A DNA stretch of 64,000 nt, taken from the NCBI GenBank assembly GCA_027475525.1, contig JAMWFC010000115.1, positions 310,001 to 374,000 on the forward strand. The letters run 5' to 3'. Made by a program: the position numbers and the translations under genes. Shown in pieces: positions 23,029-34,233 of this stretch. The stretch is from Macrolepiota albuminosa. Its lineage: Eukaryota; Basidiomycota; Agaricomycetes; Agaricales; Agaricaceae. The notes under the pieces were generated by a model. The model worked only from the letters and a program-made list of their open reading frames with translations. It made no database searches and was not told the DNA's origin. Numbering within the stretch: position 1 is the first letter of the stretch; each line of letters opens with the position of its first letter.

Positions 23029-23114
23029 ATAAGCTTTGTTGTGTACATATGTAACTCTGCTGTGCTGCATAGTGGCAATCTTTGATTTCAAAGTAGGAAT
23101 ATGTGGGATTTGTA

Positions 23115-23165
23115 TGTCATCTACTCTATAGTATACTAGTGTCATCTACTCTATAGTATACTAGT
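23115..23165. repeat. 25-bp tandem repeat, two copies
   Basis: The unit GTCATCTACTCTATAGTATA plus CTAGT occurs twice, head to tail. It is a small local duplication and its period is not 77. Confidence 0.9.
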
Positions 23166-24203
23166 GGCATCAATTTATAGACACTCCAATGGCTACTCCT
23201 GCTAGATCTCTTTTTAGCTAATGCCAGTTGCATTCCATAGCCACTTTACTGCAGTTTGATTCTGTCAAAGTTCATACAGCTCTTAGTCTAAACTTCCTAG
23301 TTGTTTGCCATTAACATTTCTTCTTGTTTGTTCAATTTACAAGCTCACATATAAGTCTATAGTTTATTAGGACTTTTGTCAATATAGCAAACCATTTTAC
23401 AAATCAATTATACAATTAAGAATACTTCAAAACTTCTTTACTATTAAAATCAAAGCTCAAAGTTATTTATAAAAATCATCCAACAGCACTATGATGTTTG
23501 CAAAGATAATTGAGTATGCAACTGACTGAGATTATATAATCTTATAATTGAACTCTCATCTCTGACTCATGAACACCAAACTATAGCCAATACAAATAGG
23601 AAAAAAACTTCCCATCTCATCTACCAAATAAATGTTACATTTATCTTGAATAATGATATAGCATATGAGTTGAAGGTTACTGGATTACTATAAGTATTTG
23701 GTTTGATTGGTCAAACAGCATTTTAAATAGCATCTTGGACAACAATAGAGACAGACAGCTGTATACATATATATTTTGAACATGTTTACTTTTAGATTAT
23801 GTCAGATGTGAAAAACTTGTTCCTAACTTATATTGTACTGTCATTGTTTGTTATATATAAGATGAAACTTAAAATACAAAGACTCATCAACTTATAAATT
23901 TACATTAATAGCATACTATTATTAGATTAAAATACTCCCTGTATATAACTTGTGACTTAGTGTAAGAACTCCATCAACTTTTTGTGATAGCTTTTGACAG
24001 CTGCTCAACTTCAAGTTGACCTGACCCTATCAGCAGCTTTATTAAGATGTTAAATCTATGCTGCATCATTTTCATATTTAGACATCTTTAATTAGATTTA
24101 GACTAAGTAGTCAATGCAGTTTTTTCTCAATTTTCTCTAGCAGCAACTGCTTATAAAAATTCATATTTGTGATGTAAGTATACCAAAAGCATACATCAGA
24201 GCT

Positions 24204-24661
24204 TGTCAGGGGGCTTCTTATTTCTTCACTCTCTTTTCATTCATTTTCTTATTTCTTCTGTCATTCTCTCACTTTACTGTTTCTATTCTTTCAACACTAT
24301 TTATAGTATTACTTGTAGCCTTTGAGGTGCTCTGATTCTTTAGCTATCATTCAGACAAGTGTGGGCCCTTCAACACCATATACAGACTACTTACACAAGC
24401 CAGAGTTTGCCAGAGTTTGCTCTTTGTTTGTGCAATTTTTGAGTTTTTAAGGTTTTGTTGTCCTGTACAGTTGTTTTCCATGCTTCAGAGTCCCCAGAAG
24501 TGTCAATCTTGGCATAGAAAATCCCTAGACTTGTTCTCTTTGGGTCTTCCTCTGCCAGGTGAGTAGTTATTATGATATTGTCAGTATATACTCTAATATA
24601 CTTTGGATCTCCCTCTGCCAGCTGTGTGACTGAACCATAGCCTCCAGAGGTTGCCCTTACA
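24204..24661 (-). mobile_element. Solo LTR with target-site duplication GAGCT
   Basis: This 458-bp LTR of the same family is bounded by TG and CA and flanked by GAGCT on both sides (24199-24203 and 24662-24666). It carries an internal duplication of the CTCTGCCAG segment not present in the 22.6-kb copy. Confidence 0.88.
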
Positions 24662-24989
24662 GAGCTCATCTTATCATGGGCTAGAAATGTGGTTATATAA
24701 TTGACAGTGGTAAGTGTTAATAATATAAAGTGCCAAGGTTTTAAAAACTTTTTTTTGATAGTATCACTGTGGACACCATAGACAATTCTCAATGGACAAC
24801 CTCTATAGGCCAGGATATTGTGGTATGATCCACTTCTGTGAAGGGATTGGACTTCCATGTTACCAAGTGGCAGTAATGCATTTATGCATGAATCCTGGAT
24901 TTTTGTCTGAGACAGTGTGGAACTTATAAATTATTTGATCTATAATACCCACTAAGCCTTCCTTTATGCAGCTGAAACCAGGTACCCTA

Positions 24990-25125
24990 TAGCAGTGATT
25001 GGGGTAGGTACCTGGGTGAGGGACATGGTTCTAACCCATAGCCTCTTGCTGCAGTATTTGTCAGCATGAGGCCACTCAAGGAGTTTAGACATGAGGGTGT
25101 TGCTACTACACCACACATCCCCCAG
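24990..25125 (-). mobile_element. Possible third tRNA-like SINE head
   Basis: On the minus strand from 25125: a GGGGG start, an A-box-like TGGTGTAGTAGC and later GGGTTAGAACCATG, which fits a B box. The match is weaker than in the other two elements. Confidence 0.35.
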
Positions 25126-26662
25126 GTTTTAAAACTTTAACATGCAATGAGGGTGTAGAAACAACTGTAAACTCAGAGAGGGAAAACTTGTATTTTGTTA
25201 AGTAAATGTGTTATTTTATTAAACAGCATAAACCAAGAAGCCTGACTTTCTACTGTTATAATTTTATAGAAGTGTCTATAACATGCTATGCTTATTAGAA
25301 TATATATCCATATTTAGTACTGTATTATTGATAACAAGATAAAATATTGTCCAGATTGAATACTTTTTAGTCAAAATAGATAGCAAGGTCATGAAATACA
25401 TCTTTTTGCACTTAATAACCTCTTAGCCTCCACCAGTGAAAAAGCCCTGAAGAAAGGTTCTATCACATGCCACAGTCAAGCAATGCGGAATTGACTCCTT
25501 GGCAGTTAAATTAGGCTTGTTGGGACCCATTTTCCTTGTCATCCTTTTTCTTTTTGATTGTACATTGCCAAGGTGAGTCAAATATACAATAACGAAAACT
25601 TGAGATATGGAAGACTTGGTTATCAGTGTTACGGACCACGACGGCCAGAGTCTACCCAACACTAACGTACTGCTCAACCCCAACAGTTTTTTGGGTTGAT
25701 GTTTTAACGGCACTAAACCCAGCTTACCCATCAGCTTACCCGTAACCCGGAAAGGACCTCAGGGCTGGGAACTGCCTTGTCAAATCCCATCAATTTCTCT
25801 TGGAAACTTCTTGTGCATCTTGGGTGTCGTTACTTCTCCTGCATTCAAAACAAGATGAACCCCCATCTGATCGACATCATGAGACGGTTACCAAAATTAC
25901 CCAGTTCTCACGGTGACCGTTTCGTCCGAATTTTCCGGGGTAGCTTGACCTGTTCAGATGATTGGCAGGATCGAGAAAATCTCGAATGAAAAAGGACAGC
26001 TTTAGTAGCTTAATGCTAGATCTTATACACGACACGCTGGATGGAAAGCTTACCGGCGAAAGCCGTCACGGTCACGGCAAATCCCCGCCAGTAAAAAATA
26101 GGTAATCCAGAAGACTTCCGTACTATATCAAAAAAGCTCATGTATCAGAAAAGTTTATAATAGTAATTAAGGTACAATCTATGTTGTGCGTATATCAAGG
26201 AAGCTTTGACATGATGACTTTCTACCAATCAAAAGACGTTATGATTCGGGGTGCAATGGGATGCCGTGAGTCCGTTTACTTGGTTAAAGGTGAATTCAAT
26301 TCAGGTTCAGGTCTTCAATTTTTTTAACCTAGTTAGACAGACTAGTTCCCCAAAAGACACTCAGTATTACAGATCGTCTGAAGATATAGAGACGAAGAAG
26401 TGTAAGACTTCCTTAAGAATCCGAATTATTTATATTATGGCATGGGATTTCACCGTAACAGCGCCCGTGTGTAACTGCCAGACGTACGGTTAAATGGATT
26501 ATATCGTGTCTAAGTTGTGCTTGAGTAGGCAATGAAAACCACGCTCAAGCTCCAACTGCTCCCGCTGAGGATTATCAAGCACATAATGTACCTGATTGTA
26601 AGAAATCGGTCTTCAAAGTATTCTTCGATACTATCTATTCATACAAGCTTTTTCCAAGCAGA

Positions 26663-28972
26663 TCAAAATCCGGCCTGGGCAGCTGCTCGTTCCGCGACAG
26701 AGCCTCGGGGTTCCCACAAGTTTTTATGTGGAACACTATACTTCTTCCCATGGACTGCATCCTCGTCCACACCCCAGGCACCTCCACCTGGCGTCTCGAT
26801 AACCAAGCGATCTCCCTTCCCCATGTACACCGTGGCCTTCCCGCCAATGTTAATCTCACGGGTGGGAATAGTGCTATATCGTACATGTGAATCGAGATCC
26901 CCGTCTTCTGCACGCAGCTGTTTGACCCAGGTGTTCCGGCCCAAAGCACCCGGTCCTCCACCCTCCATGCCATATGGCTGCCGTGTACGTCTCTAAATAA
27001 TACGGGGATTTATGAGCCAGATGACCTCCTTGCTACCCCACGCGTGTCGCTGGATGGAGACATACCTCAGAGAGAATAGACACCTGCATCGGCTCCAAGA
27101 ACTCAATGTCACGGATGACACCTTCGCCGCCGTGCCATTTTCCCAAGCCGGCAGAACCGTGGCGCAGGCCGAATTGGTGGAGCATCACGGGGTAGCGCCG
27201 CTCAAGAATTTCCACGTCTCCAATGCGCGTGTTAGTGATGTGGGTATGGACGCCATCCGTTCCATGCCATACCGGGCCGGCTCCAGAACCTCCAGCAATT
27301 GTCTGTACGTGTGACATGAACCCTTGGGCAGAGCGAGGTTGAATTACGAAGACTCAGACTTACCTCATAGTAGCCCCATCCAGCGACAGTTTTGCCGTCT
27401 TTGTCTTTGCCACCCGTGCCAAATGTCAAGTTGCTAACATGATACTAAGGATGAGAGATGATAGGTTGAAGCTACTCCTTACTTGGTACATCCTTGACTG
27501 GCTGCGGCAGCATGGAAGGCTTTGAGAACGACATCGACGATCCGCTGAGATGTAAGAACGTTACCACCACACACAGCAGCCGTACGTGACGGTGAGAGAA
27601 GGGATTTCTGAGGAACCTTGACTACACTTAATCAGTTTCACTTGCCTTTTACAAAGATCAATAGAAACATACTTTCCAACGGTACCAAACACCCTGCATT
27701 TAATGGGATGTCAATGTCAAGCATTGCCCGCATGCAATAAATGACAGCAGAGTGGACGACAGAAATCGGTGCATTGAGGTTTCCTCGTACTTCATATCCC
27801 GTACCCTCAAAGTCAAGAACAGCAGAACCCTCGACATCATTAATGTCGACTCGAAGGCAGATCTGTGAGAATCGTAAGGTCACCGACGTACTTTCGTTTT
27901 CAAAGTGACAAAGAGACGTACCGGAGAACCATCATCCAAATAGTCAACTGCGTTAAGCACATTGGTACCTGCACGTTTGGCTACATCTCGGAGGAGGTTT
28001 CTGACGGACATTTCGGCATTAGCGCGGATGTGATACATGTATTCCTGCACGGTGGCAAGGCTGTAGTCCTCAACGACTGAAGTGACAGATGGATTAAGTC
28101 TACGTGATCATGTTTAGAAACTTCTCAATACACGTACTTGCATGGATGAGCTGGATACCCTTGTGATTGGCAGCAATTTGCTGAAATTAAATCAATGTCG
28201 GTTCATCGCAATGCTAGGTTTAGCGGACACATACTGCCTTGAGGTCGCTTTCAACGTCACGTATGTTTCTACACCCAGAACTACCTGGATACCGACTTGG
28301 CTTGTCAACCATATACTCAACCAGACCATCGTGGTTGAACACGCCTCCGTCAACAATCTTGAAGCTCTCAATCTCGGCACCTTCCTCGAAAATGCTGACA
28401 GAGGTGGGTGGCATCGAACCGGGTAAGATCCCGCCAATATCTGCATGATGGCCACGCGACGCAGTGAAAAATATGATTTCCTTTGTGTTAGGGTCGAATA
28501 CTGGCGTGATTATCGTAATATCTGGAAGATGGCTGTAATCGGCGTTTAATTTGCATTTGACGTCCGTACCCACAAAATAATACTTACGAGCCTCCAGCAT
28601 GGGGTGAGTTCGTCATTAACACATCACCTTCTTTTAGAGTATTTCCGTGTAGTTTCATCTGATATCTGACCGCACTAAATCGAGTTGGACTTGAATCATT
28701 GGAAACCAAGGATGTAGATAAACTGACAAGCTCATGGATCCTAAGTGTATAGGGATGAATGGCGCATTCGCCACCAAATCTCCATCAGGGGCAAACAGGG
28801 CACAAGAAAAGTCGAGGCGCTCCTTGATATTAGTACTGATGGAAGTTTGTTGGAGTGAACGACCCATGGCTTCCGCTACACTCATGAAACGGTTTGCGAA
28901 GAGAGTAAGGAGAATTGGATCTGGCCCATTGAAGGGGGCTTTCGAGGAAGAAGGGTTTACTTTGGCTGGCAT
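26663..28972 (-). CDS. Hydantoinase B / 5-oxoprolinase C-terminal (HyuB) protein, stand-alone
   Basis: Ten exons on the minus strand (28728-28972, 28588-28674, 28235-28532, 28138-28180, 27922-28076, 27673-27862, 27483-27621, 27364-27433, 27066-27302, 26663-26992) encode 597 aa with all phases consistent. It is a full HyuB domain: [74 protein letters not shown] and GGGGAWG-like ETPGGGAWG near the end. In eukaryotic 5-oxoprolinase (ATP-dependent opening of 5-oxoproline to glutamate) this half is normally fused behind a HyuA half in a protein of about 1280 aa. No HyuA sequence lies upstream: UBR7 starts divergently 556 bp away. So this is either a partner subunit acting with a HyuA encoded elsewhere or a truncated gene. 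The frame and splice sites are fully intact. Confidence 0.92.
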
Positions 28973-29528
28973 GTTGGATGATAGAATGATATCTGGTTGC
29001 GTTTATGGCCTCAATAGTTGGAGGATTTGTAAGGATTCCGTTCGATTTCCGGCCTCAGTTCGTTTTCGTTTTCGCGTCTTTATGGCCTCAATAGTTGGAG
29101 GATTTGTAAGGATTCCGTTCGATTTCCGGCCTCAGTTCGTTTTCGTTTTCGCGTCTCAATAAGCAGTTTCCTAGAGTCTTTTTCTCTCAAGAGTACCGAA
29201 TTTCGAGACTACTGCAAGATGCAGCTTGAGGACGCGAAAGTCTGGATCCAGGAAGAGAGCAAAGGGCCGGGCCGGAGAGGCCGGACGGCTCGTCCCTGTG
29301 AAACTGACAAACTGAACTTCGACAACAGCTGGCTTGGAAGGATTTTAACCCGAATTTCTCGTTCTAAAGGTAGATAATCTTTAGCTTATTCCCCTATTTT
29401 CTATGAACATCGTTACGAAATGCTGATCGATCGTTCTTTGACCACTAACTACTAGGTCATTAGTTGGGTGAATCACGATGCATTAGCGTCTACTTTATTC
29501 AAGGCGCTTTCTTTGACAGTTTCAGATC
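28973..29528. promoter_or_regulatory. Divergent intergenic region between HyuB gene and UBR7
   Basis: This 556-bp region separates two divergent starts and must hold both promoters. It contains the 77-bp duplication at 29002-29156, only 30 bp from the HyuB ATG. No clear TATA box was found. Confidence 0.4.
29002..29156. repeat. Exact 77-bp tandem duplication no. 4
   Basis: 29002-29078 equals 29079-29155, and one further base matches. The period is exactly 77 bp. It lies just upstream of the HyuB start codon. Confidence 0.98.
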
Positions 29529-31216
29529 ATGGCAGTGGAAACTCTTGCAGAGTATGTTACGTCTCAGGATGAACTCCTCCAGGAGGCAGCGCTGGCCCTA
29601 CCACACGAGTTCTCAAAATGTACTTACTCATTGGGGCACATCAGGTATGTACCTATTATATCCTAGGTCATAACCGTAACCATGAGCTAAGCTCAATGAA
29701 CAAGACAAGCAGTGTATCTCTGTCTGTCTTGCTCGGCAGAGCGGGGCATATGCTCGGCGTGCTCTATTGCTTGTCACACAGACCATGAGCAGATTGAGTT
29801 GTAAGCTTCAGGATGTCTAACCCCGAGCTTTGCCCGACCAATTGCTTACTCAGGTTTCCGAAGCGAAATTTTCGTTGTGATTGTCCGACAACCTCCATTT
29901 CCCATGCCTGCACTCTACACAAGACTCTAGAAGAGGACAACGCGCGAAACACATACGGTCCGAATTTCAAGGCCCAATTTTGTCGGTGTGGTCGGCCGTA
30001 TGATGCGAAAACAGAACAGGAGACAATGATACAATGCTTGATCTGTGAAGTTCGTACCGATTTGGTCTGCTGAGTTACTGATCGAATCGCTCCTTCAGGA
30101 TTGGTTCCATGAATCGTGTTGTAATCTTCGGGAAAGGCCAGCTTCCAGAAGGTCGTCCCCGGAGCCTCACTCGGAGGAAGTAGAAACCCATGAGAGACAA
30201 AACGATGATGCCCAATCTGAAGTATCTTCGGGCCTCCCACCAGGCCTTATATCTGGTACTGAATACGACTCTTTCATTTGTGGTCTATGCGTTTCCAGGA
30301 ATAAGACACTCGTGAGATGGGCAGGCACGCCAGGGATTACCATGGTTGTAAGGGATACTCCCGCCGAGCCGTGGAGGCGCCTTCTGGATCAGTCCACAAC
30401 AGAGGATCCCGATCTCATAAGCATTACAAACACGAGCGCCGCCGATGAGCCGACTGTCGGAAGCAAGCGTCCCCTTTCTCCTTCAGATGCAGACTGTTCG
30501 GACGCAAAGCGGCTGCGAGGAAGCTTTCAGGTCCCCGTACCTTCCAGTACCTCCTGCCTCGCGCCGGATCCCAATCTCATGGCAAAAAAAATCTATCAAC
30601 AACTTGATGCACCTGTGGCCGCTTCCCTGGGTACTGGGGATCTCTTCTTATCGGAAGGATTCCGGGATAGGTGGTGCCGTTGTTCTTCTGTGGGTTGATT
30701 TTCTCCATTCGTCGCGATTCTTGTGTGTAAATCTTAACATATTGCGTCCGTCCTCAGTGCCTTCCCCCCCTTGAGGCGATGCCATTCCTTCTTGTAGAAG
30801 AGGAGACTTTTGAGCCTCCTGAAGACCCTGATTCAGGTAGGTATGATCCCGGCACTTGTAACTTTGAGGGTTTGCCACGGTGATCGTCGGACTCCGATTC
30901 CTCCGCACACATCTCATTCTGGCCCGCCACTAATAATGGTCCTTTAGGCCTTTCTCTGGAAGAACTCGGTATGCGTGCTCTCGAACGTTTGCCGCGTGAT
31001 AAGGCGATTGATGGCATTCATGCGTTTAATGAGATGCGGTTAGGCTCTAGCGCTTTTGTATATCTTGATCCTTTGCCTTATCTAAATATCCAATACAGGG
31101 ATGACCTGGTTAAGTATCTCCGACCCTTTGCGCAAGAAGGCAAGGTGGTCAGCGAGAACGATGTCAGGGATTTTTTTGCGTCACTCACTGAGGCTGCGAA
31201 GAAGGGCCGCAGGTGA
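29529..31216 (+). CDS. UBR7-like protein: UBR box plus PHD finger
   Basis: Six exons (29529-29644, 29705-29800, 29854-30049, 30099-30689, 30758-30836, 30948-31216) encode 448 aa. A UBR-box zinc domain (about residues 31-100: CTYSLGHIRQAVYLC, CSACSIACHTDHE, NFRCDC) is followed by a PHD-type finger (about 112-195: FCRCGRPYD, MIQCLICEDWFHESC, FICGLC) and a helical C-terminus. This order is that of UBR7, called Mlo2 in fission yeast, a putative N-recognin and histone H2B ubiquitin ligase in animals; ligase activity here is inferred. A basic, Ser-rich linker (KRPLSPSDAD, AKRLR) could be a nuclear signal. Confidence 0.93.
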
Positions 31217-32388
31217 AATTCAAAGTGGGGTGTTTTCGTTGTGTATATTGTGCAGCAGCGTCGGCGGAAAGTCGCCTTGGTGTCTTATCAAAGAGTCGTA
31301 ATTTCTGACTCTTTACCTATGTAGTGGATTTCTCGCCGATCAGAATAACCAGAGCCTTTATCGCTACAGTTTCTTGGCAACAACATTCGATTTCTATCTA
31401 CACAGAGTTGGTAGGATCCTAGGCTCGTACTGTTGACGTATAGACAGTCTACATGCTTCGCACTACTGTCCGCCTTGATGTTTTAAGCCAGTTTAAGCCA
31501 TTGCAAGTCTAAAATCTGTGTCATGGTGAGTCAGGATAACTCATCTCTTTCAAAATGGCCACATCCAAGATCAATGCGCCGCTGCTCGCTATTCTCCCAT
31601 CGCGCCTTGTCAATCCCGGCCGAGTCGGACGTCCTTCTTTCATGATTACCTCCATGCATACGCTGTGAAGTTGTCCATGAAGTTCGCGGCTCCGCTTTCT
31701 GCTGTCACCCGAAAGTACTCGAAAGCATTCATCGTATAGATTAGCTCTCCATTCATGCACAGCAGACATGGGCTTAGAATGATGTTCAGCCCACGAGTCA
31801 CCTTGGGTTATCTTATACATACTTATCTTATACATGCCAGACTTATAGTTGATGCTTAATTCCAAGTGCGCGGCAGCCATCCTAATGACAACCGAGCCGC
31901 TAATAGTGCGTACATTGAGTAGCCACTTGACTGTGGATTGTAACGTAAGGTCATTTCAAGCGACCTTGCATTTTATTCTGAGTATCTCCGAGTGATCCAC
32001 TACTCTGGAAGATAATCAGAGTTCTGGGGGAACTACTTGCGGCACATCATATGGTCAGTTGCACAGGTAATGCATGCGTCGACAATTGTATACGGCCTGG
32101 TCGGACTGTCAAGTATGAAGCTTGAACCTTCGAGATATAATTGTTAAGATCATGCTATGGATTCCTTTCCGGATGCCAAACAATACAATTTCATAAGTAG
32201 AAGCAATTTTGTAGTCAACTCCATGAATCCAGTCCTTTCTGAGGATGATAAATATATCATAGATAACACAATCAAAGATTTGGTATCGTGCGTGAGCAGA
32301 GCAAGTGCCGAATACGTTATGAGCTAAAGACCATGGCAGGAGACAGTCAAACTAGTCCTAGGAGGTCGAGACGAGACACTGGAGTTGT
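31217..32388. other. Intergenic region
   Basis: I see no supportable gene here. A minus-strand open frame at 31521-31880 has no splice context or domain. Confidence 0.5.
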
Positions 32389-34233
32389 CTAGAGCATGGC
32401 TTGAATGTATTCTGCTTGGGGAATAGCGTTTCCTGTGTGGATCGGTAATGCTGCAAGGTAATCCTTCCAGCCAGCATCCGTCACTATCGGCGCCTGGACG
32501 TATTTCCCGATGTTGAGTTGTTCGAGGTATGTGGACAGATCAGGCAAGACCGCTGACACTGCTGCGTCCTCGCGTCGGCGTTGTGCGATCCTAGAGAGAC
32601 CCCCTTGCTCTGAATACCACGCAGGGTCCTGTCGTATCACGGCACACTCGTAGACATCTAAAATCGGTTTGGGCAGATTGGAACGGAGTGCCGCGGAGTA
32701 AGCGAGAGCGTGTCCAATCGCCTCCACAACTCCCTGAGACTGTGGCAGGATCAGGGCATTGAAAGAATCGCTGCGGTAATCGCCTTCAATACTTTGCAAG
32801 AGAGCAATGTTTTCTTCCAAAAGAGAGGACGCGTGGAATGCAAGGAGTGATTCGCCTGGATCGGGCATTGGGACTTCGTAACGCTTTTGGAGCATTTCGG
32901 AGAACAGACGGATGCACAAAGTCAGAACGTCGCCTTCGGCAATAATAACACCCTTGCCGTCATTCTAGAATCGCCGGATGTAAGCACAAGTCCAGCGATT
33001 TTTCAGTAAAAGACTAACTTCGATACGCGCCATGTAGTTGTGCTCGAATGTACCTTGAGCTCCACAGCGTTCTGCGACCTCGGGTACGCACCGTTGGAAG
33101 TGTCGACATATGGTTGCTTTTGTGATGACAGATAGGGCATGCCGAACACGGTGATCTGTTGCCTGCATTGCTTGCTCGACGACAATGGGGAACCAATTAG
33201 CTGTAACCATTCCGACTGCTATTGCATGAACGATAGGCCACTGCTGCGTCCGGAAACTGATGATAGGTACAGGTGTGGAGCGTTTGCCCACTAGACTTCG
33301 ATGCATCGAGTAGCAGCCTCCAATGTATGCCACAGCCTTGATAGCCGAAATCCATGGGGCGGGAACAGCCATAGTGCCAAGCTGTATTCGCCATATCTCG
33401 TCCCACCATGCTTCAAGTGATCGCTGAGGGGTGGCATAGTCAAGGACGTCAGAAGCAACAAGGGCCGTAAAGGGAAGGTGGACATGATCGAAGCTTGTAA
33501 TAGAGAAGTCGAGTGGTGCGGTACCGCTGCGAGGAGGAAGGCGAACAGAACGAACGCCATGATACATTTCGCGTTCGTCGCATATTGGGGTAACAAAGAA
33601 CCGAGACCCATGGTCCTTACCGTCGACTATGAGCCGAGCCATGACTAGGGCGACTTTCGGAATGCCGAACGATGGCGTTGAGGCAGGCATAAATCTGTGG
33701 CGATGTCGATAGCATGTAACACAAGCACAACACTAAGACTTACTTGGCTGCTTCCTCTCTAGGAGTATGAAGAATATATCCATCAGCAGTTTTCGTTGCA
33801 GTGGTCTCAATATTGAAAGCGTCTAAACCGTGACCACGTTCGGTCAGAAGGTAAATACCGACGGTATCGAAACGCAACAACCGATCGACCAGTGGTTTGA
33901 AATCTGGACGATTCTTCAAGTGTCGAGATAGGGTACCAATAGTGAGTCCAACATGTGCAGCAATGATCGTAAACATTGCAATATCCACAGAGCATATGGG
34001 ATCCATCATCATAGACCAGAACTTAGGAGAGCAGTGTTGGACGTCCGATGACGTCAATCCTACAACGAATGGGTGCCGGTGAGCAGGAGTTTGTACGTCA
34101 ATGAAGGGGGATACGGACGGTATGTCTGTAGAAGGAGCCGTGCTCTTCGATAGGATAGGGCAACACGTTCATCCGCTGAGAGAAGTTCGACTTTGGTTCT
34201 GAAGAGAGGATGGAGGTAGAGTTCGCTTGCCAT
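32389..34233 (-). CDS. Acyl-CoA oxidase / dehydrogenase-like flavoprotein
   Basis: Four exons (34119-34233, 33744-34059, 33019-33694, 32389-32964) encode 560 aa. The order of segments is that of peroxisomal acyl-CoA oxidases: HPLFRTKVELLS helix, LTERGHGLDAFNIETTAT (the TELGHGSN flavin/substrate motif), VMARLIVDGKDHGSRFFV, then C-terminal oxidase domains (CGAQGTFEHNYMAR, QQWPIVHA). Such enzymes take the first step of peroxisomal beta-oxidation, making enoyl-CoA and H2O2. It is shorter than classical oxidases (about 650-700 aa), the usual N-terminal helical part is reduced, and it ends QAML, which is not a canonical peroxisomal targeting signal 1. The exact substrate and compartment are therefore open. 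Confidence 0.86.

Larger units (their letters stand above)
15549..26662. other. About 10 kb AT-rich transposon graveyard plus flank
   Basis: From about 15.7 to 25.5 kb the DNA is AT-rich and almost free of CpG, in sharp contrast to flanking gene DNA. Three LTRs, a MITE, SINE-like heads, a minisatellite and an (AT)n run (about 16330-16351) are listed separately. The rest (for example 18.7-21.1 kb) holds no protein I recognise and is saturated with stops. From 25.6 to 26.6 kb composition returns to gene-like, but I see no gene. Confidence 0.65.

Noticed and set aside
24391..24858. 155-codon minus-strand open frame
   Set aside because: It is the translation of the LTR 5' part; the same peptide pattern appears in the 17.1-kb LTR copy.
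25423..25989. Open frames at the right border of the AT-rich block
   Set aside because: Gene-like composition but no recognisable domain or consistent exon chain on either strand.
29002..29156. Paired promoter elements suggested by the duplicated sequence upstream of the HyuB gene
   Set aside because: The duplication has the same exact 77-bp period as four unrelated ones, so an assembly origin is more likely than a regulatory repeat.
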